From assembly GCA_964570205.1 (NCBI GenBank), contig CAZMXI010000043.1, forward strand, positions 1-29,495: a stretch of 29,495 nucleotides of DNA, given 5' to 3'. The position numbers and the translations under genes are program-made. The DNA is from CAZMXI01 sp964570205. Its GTDB lineage: Bacteria; Planctomycetota; Phycisphaerae; Tepidisphaerales; Tepidisphaeraceae. Below, one piece after another: positions 1 through 5,639 of this stretch (its first letter is position 1; each line of letters begins with the position of its first letter). The notes under the pieces were generated by a model, which ran no database searches, was not told where the DNA came from, and was given only the letters and a program-made list of their open reading frames with translations.

Positions 1-10
1 CGGGTTGTGT

Positions 11-49
11 CACCCATGTCCCCGGTCCGCGCCACCTATGTCCCCGGTC
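11..49. repeat. Tandem 17-bp repeat, possible insertion-sequence end
   Basis: Two near-identical 17-mers, CACCCATGTCCCCGGTC (11-27) and CACCTATGTCCCCGGTC (33-49), lie 22 bp apart and differ by one base. Closely spaced repeats of this kind resemble the transposase-binding ends of IS481/IS21-like elements, so the window may begin just inside or beside an IS terminus. No transposase is inside the window. The IS interpretation is inference; the repeat itself is directly visible. Confidence 0.4.
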
Positions 50-188
50 TATACACCGACGTGTGGTTTAACGAACAGAGCCATCAGTGCTGAGATCGAG
101 CGTATGGTTTGACGCCCGCCAGTCTATAGGAGAAATTTAGTGCCATATTGTCAATGGGCTTACTTACTGAAATATGAGGGAGAATCCG

Positions 189-854
189 ATGTTGGAGTTG
201 CTGGAGAAAGGAGTGTTCCTGTCGGCGACGTACACCCTTGCCAAAGGGGCACTAACCATACATGGGACGGATGCGGATGACATCATTGCGGTGGCCGGCG
301 ATGGAAGACGCGCCACGAGGGTGAGCGTAACGGCCGGCGGTGCACCTGTTATCACACAACCTGTTTTCAGTCCTAAGCTTAAGAAGGTGATCATCGGGGG
401 CGGCGGGGGCAATGACACGATCACATTGGCGGTGGGGATTCAGCCGGAGGCAACACCGCGGCTTCCGGGAATGCCGCGGGTGCGGACGATCAAGGTTAAG
501 CCGGTGCCGGGGATTGTGGATGGTGGAGACGGCGACGACATCATCACGGGGGCCGATGGCAAGGATAACCTGCGAGGTGGCAACGGCAATGACCTGATCG
601 CCGGCGTGAAAGGCAATGACCTGCTGGATGGCGGAGCCGGCAGTGACACCCTTTGGGGCGGGCTGGGCAACGATCGATTGATCGGCGGCGAGGGGCCTGA
701 TCGGCTGATTGGCGAGGAGGGCAATGATCTGTTGCGGGCCGACGACGGAGCGTCAGATTCTTTTACCGGAGGCGACGGGAAGGACAAGGCCTTTGTGGAT
801 GGTTCGCCGGACTGGCTGGAGGATGTTCTGGAGAAGGTGACGCGGCGAGGGTAA
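189..854 (+). CDS. Small RTX (hemolysin-type calcium-binding) repeat protein
   Basis: A 221-residue protein whose middle part (about residues 110-200) is a run of roughly eight glycine/aspartate-rich nonapeptides of the GGxGxD type, such as GGDGDDIIT, GGNGNDLIA and GGLGNDRLI. In this family such repeats bind calcium and fold into a parallel beta-roll after export. The N-terminus (LELLEKGVFLSA) resembles the LEPRxLLSA-type motif near the start of many planctomycete secreted proteins; no ordinary signal peptide is seen. The start at 189 is preferred over the in-frame ATG at 174 because GGGAG sits six bases before it. There is no catalytic domain, so this is probably a stand-alone surface or matrix protein rather than a toxin. 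It is followed by tRNA-Glu and has no obvious operon partner. Confidence 0.8.
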   Translation: MLELLEKGVFLSATYTLAKGALTIHGTDADDIIAVAGDGRRATRVSVTAGGAPVITQPVFSPKLKKVIIGGGGGNDTITLAVGIQPEATPRLPGMPRVRTIKVKPVPGIVDGGDGDDIITGADGKDNLRGGNGNDLIAGVKGNDLLDGGAGSDTLWGGLGNDRLIGGEGPDRLIGEEGNDLLRADDGASDSFTGGDGKDKAFVDGSPDWLEDVLEKVTRRG

Positions 855-892
855 TGGCGGTGTTCTGGCGAAGATGCGGCGGCGTCGGGGAC

Positions 893-921
893 TTGACGAG
901 CGGCATGGCCGCGCCCATAAT
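893..921 (+). promoter_or_regulatory. Sigma70-type promoter of tRNA-Glu
   Basis: TTGACG (893-898) and CATAAT (916-921) are separated by 17 bp, each one mismatch from consensus. The predicted transcription start falls about 12 bases before the tRNA. The match and placement make this one of the clearest promoters in the window. Confidence 0.7.
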
Positions 922-940
922 TCCGCACGATCAAAGTACC

Positions 941-1013
941 GCCCCCTTCGTCTAGTGGCCCAGGATATCTGGTTCTCAGCCAGAGGACAGGGGTTCGACT
1001 CCCCTAGGGGGTA
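941..1013 (+). tRNA. tRNA-Glu (anticodon CTC)
   Basis: A 73-base cloverleaf can be folded: acceptor GCCCCCT with AGGGGGT (the outermost pair is G-T), D-arm region GTCTAGTGGCCCAGGAT, anticodon stem TCTGG/CCAGA around loop TTCTCAG giving anticodon CTC, and T-arm GGGGTTCGACTCCCC. It reads GAG codons. The sequence closely resembles bacterial glutamate tRNAs, including the CCCAGGA segment. The 3' CCA is not encoded (CTGA follows), so it must be added after transcription. Confidence 0.95.
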
Positions 1014-1017
1014 CTGA

Positions 1018-1042
1018 AGCCCGCAGAGATGCGGGCTTTTTT
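1018..1042 (+). terminator. Intrinsic terminator after tRNA-Glu
   Basis: AGCCCGCA (1018-1025) and TGCGGGCT (1030-1037) form a perfect 8-bp stem with a GAGA tetraloop, followed directly by a run of T (1037-1042). It lies five bases after the tRNA and is a textbook Rho-independent terminator. Confidence 0.9.
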
Positions 1043-1188
1043 GCGCCTAGTGACTTGCCAGAAATGACTTAGGTGCACTGGCGATCTTGGATCCTATGGA
1101 GCATGAAGGCTTCCGCCGAGCTGGGGGAATCGCATCGGTTGCCTGGGGTGCGGGAGCGCCTGGTTTACGGGAAGCGTTACGGCCGGGG

Positions 1189-2940
1189 TCATGGGAGGGC
1201 GCGATAGCGATAGTTGAATCGCCCATTCGGCGCGCTGTCGCCATGAAGGTAGAATTCGGTGGCATCGCCAACGTCCCGGATGTTGTCGGCCCAGTGGAAA
1301 TCAAGCTGCACGGGCCCAGCGCGCAGACCCAGCAGACGGCGAGGAACCGCCAGTTCAAGTTGCTTGCCGCGCAGGCGGAAGTCGGCGCTGCCCGCCATCA
1401 CCCATCGCCCGGCATCATAGCGTTCAACGCTCACCGTCTGGCCGGCGGCCACACTGCGATTGACCAGGAAGTCGTACCCTTCCCAGCCCGTCTCCCGCCG
1501 ACCGTCGATGTCGATGAACAGCAGCATCCAGTTCTGCCCGCGGCGTTCCGTCACCGGTTTTGCCGTCTCGGCATAGAAACAGATGGATTCAGAATCGCGA
1601 GCGACGCGCAGCCACGAGAAATCGTTCCGCCCCGTCTCGTTGACGTAACGCTCGCCGCCCCAGCCGAGGTGATCGCGGTGGGCGGTGTCTCCGGCAACAT
1701 CCAGGTATTCCGGCTTCACGTCGGCCCATTCCTCGAATTTGCCGTCGATGCGGATCGCCTTGGGCTCGCTGGCCGGCGGCAATGACCGGGCGCCCTTGTA
1801 CCGGCGGATGTTGGCCGCCAGTTGCATGTAGTAGTTGTCGCCGTGGCCCCCCGCCATCGGCTCGATATCGCGGCTGAACTCCTGGCTGTAGGCATCCACG
1901 AAGAATGTCCCGCCTTTAGGCAGCGGCTTGCCCAGAAAGCGCATCCGGCCATCGCTCAGGAACCTTTGCGCCACCCATTCGTTCCACCCCGTGACAAAGA
2001 CGAACGGCGGGTCCACCTCCAGCGCGCGCTGCCACTGCTCGGCAAAACACAGCCCCCGCTCCGATGGCGCCTGCCCGGGCGGTGGCTGTTTCCCCGCGTG
2101 GAAACTCCGCCCGATGTTGGTCGTTGGATGCTGCGCAACGGCCACGGCAATCTGCTCCGGCCGGTCCGGGCTTTCGTGCCAGCCGGGCTTCTGCGGGTGA
2201 TGATCGAGCCAGGGCCACTTGTCCTTGCCATCGCCGAACCAACCGCCGGGGTGCGTCCAGGCCCACGACTGGCGCAGGGTGAAGAAATCCCGCACCTCCG
2301 GGCGCAATCCCTGCGGCGATGCCATCATCAACGGCTTGCCGTTCCACCGGAACCACAATTCCGAGTACTGGTTCTTCAAATAGAACCGGTCGTACAGCCG
2401 GTGAACCACCGTCGCGCTGCTGGAATTGGTCAGGAAGGCGATCTGCGGAGTCTTCTGCCCCTCGCTGCGCATCTGCCGGTACACCCGGCAGACTTCGGGG
2501 TATACTGAATCATAGGTGGCCGCATTGGTTACATCGAAGACCACCACATCGACTCCGACATCGCTGAGCATCTGTCCATGCCTGCGGATAACCCAAGCGT
2601 CATCGCTCAGGTAGTAACCGAACAGCGGTTTATCCCAGAAGTGGAATGCACCGGACGGACCCCACGGCGGGTCCTGAGGGTTGGCCGCCAGGATTTCCGT
2701 GATATTGAACAACCCTTTCCCGTGCTGGCCAAGCCACAGGAAGTAGAAGATGCCGACATAACGGCCCTTCCGGGGGGCCCCCACGTCCTCATGAGTCGGC
2801 ATGATTCGCCCGAGGGCATCCGTGGCGGCCCAGGTGTCGCTCATCACATCCGTTAGCGGCGGCTCCGCGGCCGTGAGGCTCCTTGTTGCGATCATCCAAG
2901 CCACACCGGCCACCAGTAGGATCGCGCGTAATCGCCTCAT
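1189..2940 (-). CDS. Secreted GH71/GH99-like glycosidase with C-terminal CBM9-like domain
   Basis: A 583-residue protein starting with a signal peptide (MRRLRAILLVAGVAWM, cleavage probably near residue 25). Residues about 60-380 resemble glycoside hydrolase family 71/99-like TIM barrels: YVGIFYFLW near the start, TNIGRSFHAG (274-283) and GWNEWVAQRF (318-327), the WNEW signature of this group. Residues about 394-583 (IRIDGKFEEW onward) look like the beta-sandwich of CBM9-type carbohydrate-binding domains. GH99 members act on mannan-type glycans, but the substrate here cannot be read from sequence. The start at 2940 was chosen over an upstream in-frame ATG because it gives the signal peptide and has GAGG eight bases before it. 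It is divergent from the GH5-like gene, sharing a 298-bp spacer, suggesting joint use on one polysaccharide. Confidence 0.75.
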   Translation of the reverse strand: MRRLRAILLVAGVAWMIATRSLTAAEPPLTDVMSDTWAATDALGRIMPTHEDVGAPRKGRYVGIFYFLWLGQHGKGLFNITEILAANPQDPPWGPSGAFHFWDKPLFGYYLSDDAWVIRRHGQMLSDVGVDVVVFDVTNAATYDSVYPEVCRVYRQMRSEGQKTPQIAFLTNSSSATVVHRLYDRFYLKNQYSELWFRWNGKPLMMASPQGLRPEVRDFFTLRQSWAWTHPGGWFGDGKDKWPWLDHHPQKPGWHESPDRPEQIAVAVAQHPTTNIGRSFHAGKQPPPGQAPSERGLCFAEQWQRALEVDPPFVFVTGWNEWVAQRFLSDGRMRFLGKPLPKGGTFFVDAYSQEFSRDIEPMAGGHGDNYYMQLAANIRRYKGARSLPPASEPKAIRIDGKFEEWADVKPEYLDVAGDTAHRDHLGWGGERYVNETGRNDFSWLRVARDSESICFYAETAKPVTERRGQNWMLLFIDIDGRRETGWEGYDFLVNRSVAAGQTVSVERYDAGRWVMAGSADFRLRGKQLELAVPRRLLGLRAGPVQLDFHWADNIRDVGDATEFYLHGDSAPNGRFNYRYRALP

Positions 2941-3094
2941 GGATGAAACCTCAGAAAGAACGGGCCACGGGCCCGATTTGCGGCCTCGCGCATCCGGGAC
3001 CACCCCAGGCCGACCGTGGGCACTATACCGCCGGCCCCCGCGCCGGCAAGGCGATGGCGTTGCGGCATGCGATGAGCTAACCTCATGCCTGCCG

Positions 3095-3122
3095 TTGACG
3101 GGGGCGGCGACGGCATTAACAT
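3095..3122 (+). promoter_or_regulatory. Possible promoter for the GH5-like gene
   Basis: TTGACG (3095-3100) is followed after 16 bp by TAACAT (3117-3122), in the spacer between the two divergent hydrolase genes. The -35 is good and matches the TTGACG before tRNA-Glu; the -10 is weak. It would leave a leader of about 110 bases. Confidence 0.3.
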
Positions 3123-3238
3123 CTGGCAAAGCGCACCGGACGTATCCCAGAAGAAGCCTCCCCCCTTCTTCAACGTCTGGTGCTTCTGTCGGCGGACGTC
3201 GGACCGTCGCCGTTGATTGCCTGCCGCGGGAGTTCCTT

Positions 3239-4480
3239 ATGTTCCGTCATGTCGAACGAATCGAGGAAATCCCTTCTGGACGTTGCGGTGATTCGCCTCA
3301 TATCAATCGCCTGCGGCCGCAAACCGAATTGAGAAAGGCCGGCGCCGTGGCGCTACGATGTTGTGCAGCGGTCTTCATTCTTCTTGCGGGCTTGAGCGCC
3401 GGGCCGGGCGGCCAGGGAACATCCACGCGCCCACGGACGCCTGCGCTGGATTGGATTCGGGTGAGCGACGACAAGACGCACTTTGTGCGTGACAGCACGG
3501 GGGAACGGATTGTAATGTGGGGGTTTAATTACGATCGCGACGATTCCGGCCGCCTGCTGGAGGACTACTGGGCCGATGAATGGGGGACGGTGGCGGACGA
3601 CATGCGGGAGATGAAGCTCCTGGGTGGCAACGTCGTGCGAGTCCACCTTCAGCTTCACCGCTTCATGGCCAGTGCCGACCGCCCCAACATGGAGAGCTTT
3701 GAACGGCTGGGAAAGCTCGTACGACTGGCCGAGGACACGGGCCTCTACCTCGACGTGACGGGGCTTGGGTGTTACCACAAGCAGGAGGCGCCGGCGTGGT
3801 ATGACGCGCTGGAGGAGTCGGCCCGCTGGGGTGTGCAGGCGAAGTTCTGGGAGGAGGTGGCGCGCGTGTGCAAGCATAGCCCGGCCATCTTCTGCTACGA
3901 TCTGATGAACGAGCCGATTGTGAGCGGAGGAGACCAGAAGAAGGATTGGCTGCCCGGGCAACCACTCGGAGGAAAGCACTTCGTCCAACGGATCACGATC
4001 GACCCGCGCGGCCGCACTGACATGGAGATCGCGCAAGCCTGGGTGGCGAAACTGGCGGCCGCCATCCGCGAGGTGGATCAACGCCACATGATCACCGTTG
4101 GTGTCATCCCGTGGGCGCAGGTGTTCAAGGGGGCCAAGCCATTGTTCTATTCGCCGGAGGTCGGGAAGCCGCTCGACTTTGTGAGCGTACACTTCTACCC
4201 GAAGGAGGTCGATATCGAAGCGTCGCTGGCAGCGCTGCGGGTGTATGAGGTGCGCAAGCCGCTGGTCATCGAGGAGATATTTCCCTTGGAAGCGGGGGTC
4301 GAGAAGACCGAGCGGTTTATCGAGGAATCTCGGCGGCACGTCGACGGATGGATCAGCTTCTACTGGGGCAAGTCGATCGATGAAAACCGACGCAAGGGCG
4401 ACCTGGGCGGCGCGCTGACGGCTCAGTGGCTGGAACGCTTCCGGGCCATGTCGCCCTACCTGCAAGACAGCGGAGAGTAG
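3239..4480 (+). CDS. Secreted GH5-like glycoside hydrolase (cellulase/mannanase clan)
   Basis: A 413-residue protein. After a hydrophobic export segment (about residues 31-54, AVALRCCAAVFILLAGLSAG) comes a TIM barrel with clan GH-A hallmarks: NVVRVHLQ (131-138), the acid/base motif in LMNEP (Glu225), HFYP (318-321), and LVIEEIF (Glu345 or Glu346, probable nucleophile). GH5 enzymes hydrolyse beta-linked glucans, mannans and related chains; the exact substrate is not deducible. The ATG at 3239 has GGGAG six bases upstream but puts 30 polar residues before the signal segment; a GTG at 3347 with AAGG eight bases upstream is a serious alternative giving a conventional signal peptide. It diverges from the GH71/99-like gene. 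Confidence 0.75.
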   Translation: MFRHVERIEEIPSGRCGDSPHINRLRPQTELRKAGAVALRCCAAVFILLAGLSAGPGGQGTSTRPRTPALDWIRVSDDKTHFVRDSTGERIVMWGFNYDRDDSGRLLEDYWADEWGTVADDMREMKLLGGNVVRVHLQLHRFMASADRPNMESFERLGKLVRLAEDTGLYLDVTGLGCYHKQEAPAWYDALEESARWGVQAKFWEEVARVCKHSPAIFCYDLMNEPIVSGGDQKKDWLPGQPLGGKHFVQRITIDPRGRTDMEIAQAWVAKLAAAIREVDQRHMITVGVIPWAQVFKGAKPLFYSPEVGKPLDFVSVHFYPKEVDIEASLAALRVYEVRKPLVIEEIFPLEAGVEKTERFIEESRRHVDGWISFYWGKSIDENRRKGDLGGALTAQWLERFRAMSPYLQDSGE

Positions 4481-4609
4481 ACGACCCGGCAACTGCTGGA
4501 CGCTCCGTGCCTCTTGGGTCAGCCACGCTTGACGCGGAGCGGGCCAGGGGACACATTAGCGATCATCGATGTTTCCACCTTGTCCGCGGGAGCCTGCCCG
4601 GAGTCTTTG

Positions 4610-4978
4610 ATGGTCGATGCGAACAACAATGAGATGCCCGAGCACGTCGGAGGCGGGGTCGATCCCGATCGGGTCCGAGGCGCGCAAAAAGCTATTCCGG
4701 ATGATGAGACGGTCAATGCGCTGGCCGAGACTTTTCGCGCTCTGAGCGATCCAACGCGCGTGCGCATAGCGGCGGCCCTGGCGCAGCAGGAATTGAGCGT
4801 GAGCGATCTGGCGGCGGTTCTGGGCGTGACCGGATCGGCGGTTTCGCATCAACTGCGCCTGCTGCGAGGACAGCGGCTGGTCCGGTATCGAAAGGCCGGC
4901 AAGGTCGTGTTTTACGCGTTGGATGATCCCCACATCAGCAATCTCTTGGCGGAGGGAACGCGGCATGTCCGCACCTGA
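4610..4978 (+). CDS. ArsR/SmtB-family metal-responsive repressor
   Basis: A 122-residue winged-helix protein with the ArsR signature: FRALSDPTRVRIAAAL (43-58), helix-turn-helix ELSVSDLAAVLGVTGSAVSH (61-80) and wing GKVVFYAL (97-104). The ELCVCD motif of thiolate-type ArsR/CadC sensors reads ELSVSD, so the alpha3 cysteine site is missing. The last helix keeps Asp106, His108 and His119, matching three of the four SmtB/CzrA alpha5 ligands; the fourth (Glu) would fall at the C-terminal Thr. This suggests a histidine/carboxylate metal sensor rather than an arsenic sensor. ATG 4610 is chosen because GGAG lies six bases before it; an in-frame ATG at 4514 has no such support. It precedes feoAB in the same direction by about 350 bp, so it may control that locus; that link is inference. 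Confidence 0.85.
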   Translation: MVDANNNEMPEHVGGGVDPDRVRGAQKAIPDDETVNALAETFRALSDPTRVRIAAALAQQELSVSDLAAVLGVTGSAVSHQLRLLRGQRLVRYRKAGKVVFYALDDPHISNLLAEGTRHVRT

Positions 4979-5079
4979 TGGCACGACCGTGTCGTGAGGG
5001 GACCAAGGAGCTTAGAGTGCAGTTCATGCAGTTGGACCGGGCGTAGGCGATTGAATCCTGTGCAGATTTCTTTCTAATA

Positions 5080-5098
5080 GCGACTGAGTCTCATTTGC
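5080..5098. promoter_or_regulatory. Fur-box-like operator upstream of feoAB
   Basis: GCGACTGAGTCTCATTTGC is a 19-bp imperfect palindrome centred on 5089; seven of nine arm positions pair (the core TGAG-T-CTCA is perfect). Length, 9-1-9 symmetry and the TGAGxCTCATT core match ferric uptake regulator sites. Its position upstream of an Fe(II) transporter fits iron-dependent repression. No Fur gene is in the window. Confidence 0.6.
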
Positions 5099-5112
5099 AT
5101 ATATCTCATTAT

Positions 5113-5179
5113 CCCCTCAGGACTTTGGACCTACGGAGGTATCCTGGAGGGGTAAGTCACGCAAACCGAAGGGCTTGAC
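5113..5179 (+). promoter_or_regulatory. Structured 5' leader RNA candidate for feoAB
   Basis: CCCCTC+AGGA (5113-5122) pairs with TCCT (5142-5145) and GAGGGG (5147-5152), leaving one bulged G, to give a 10-bp stem. It encloses a small hairpin ACCT-acgg-AGGT (5129-5140). A second stem, GTCACGC (5156-5162) with GCTTGAC (5173-5179), has one mismatch and a 10-base loop. An alternative pairing, CCGA (5167-5170) with TCGG (5193-5196) around GGG/CCC, would compete with it. This could be a cis-regulatory RNA, but I do not recognise a known riboswitch class, and the transcription start is unknown. Confidence 0.35.
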
Positions 5180-5328
5180 AACCCTCATTTAATCGGACAC
5201 ACTGCTCCGGTGATTGGTGTAAACCAGTGCTCAGATGTTTCACGGCGGCCCGAGGCCGCAGTTTTTTGATCGCCAATCAACAAACGAGTGTGCATACGTT
5301 TTTCGTTACAGCAAGCCGCGAGGGCAAC

Positions 5329-5607
5329 ATGGCGGTATCCGAGACTCCCACGGCGGCACTCGATCCTCGACCTGCGGGACCGGTCCCGATGGACCGGTTG
5401 TCGCGGGACAGTTGCGGCCGAATCTCATCGATCGATGTCGCCCAGGCCGATTTGAGACGGCTTGAGGTCATGGGCATTTGCCCAGGCCGGCTGGTGCACA
5501 TCGTCAAGCAGGGCGATCCGTTGATCGTTCGCGTTCTGGACACGCGGATCGGGCTGGCAGCCGCCCTGGCGACATTCGTCTATGTCCGCGCCGACGAAGC
5601 AGAATGA
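5329..5607 (+). CDS. feoA: FeoA-type iron transport accessory protein
   Basis: A 92-residue cytoplasmic protein with an SH3-like FeoA domain covering residues 21-88: RLEVMGICPGRLVHIV (43-58) corresponds to the family pattern LGxxPGxxVxxx, followed by DPLIVRVLDTRIGLAAALA. FeoA supports the FeoB Fe(II) permease. The ATG at 5329 has AGGG four bases upstream, somewhat tight spacing; ATG 5389 is a later alternative that would trim the proline-rich N-terminal 20 residues. The stop lies 32 bases before the feoB start, so the two are surely co-transcribed. Confidence 0.85.
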   Translation: MAVSETPTAALDPRPAGPVPMDRLSRDSCGRISSIDVAQADLRRLEVMGICPGRLVHIVKQGDPLIVRVLDTRIGLAAALATFVYVRADEAE

Positions 5608-5639
5608 GGTTCCTGGGTCAACGAGAGGAGCTGCACCCC

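Larger units (their letters stand above)
4979..5328 (+). other. 350-bp leader between arsR-like gene and feoA
   Basis: No credible gene is seen here. The stretch contains a Fur-like palindrome (5080-5098), an AT-richer patch with possible -10 hexamers (CATTAT at 5107-5112), and two consecutive foldable segments (5113-5152 and 5156-5179), then about 150 bases before the feoA start. Candidate promoter hexamers (TTGAAT at 5051, CTGAGT inside the Fur-like site, TTGACA at 5175) do not single out one transcription start. Confidence 0.6.

Noticed and set aside
440..934. 164-codon open frame on the minus strand
   Set aside because: Mirror image of the RTX repeats, giving a Ser/Pro-rich repeat product; an artefact of the repetitive DNA.
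3353..4492. 379-codon open frame on the minus strand
   Set aside because: Antisense to the GH5-like gene, whose catalytic motifs are clear; the reverse product is Arg/His/Leu-rich without recognisable motifs.
5175..5180. Perfect TTGACA in the feo leader
   Set aside because: The hexamers 16-18 bp downstream (around CACACT) are poor, and the sequence is part of the second leader stem.
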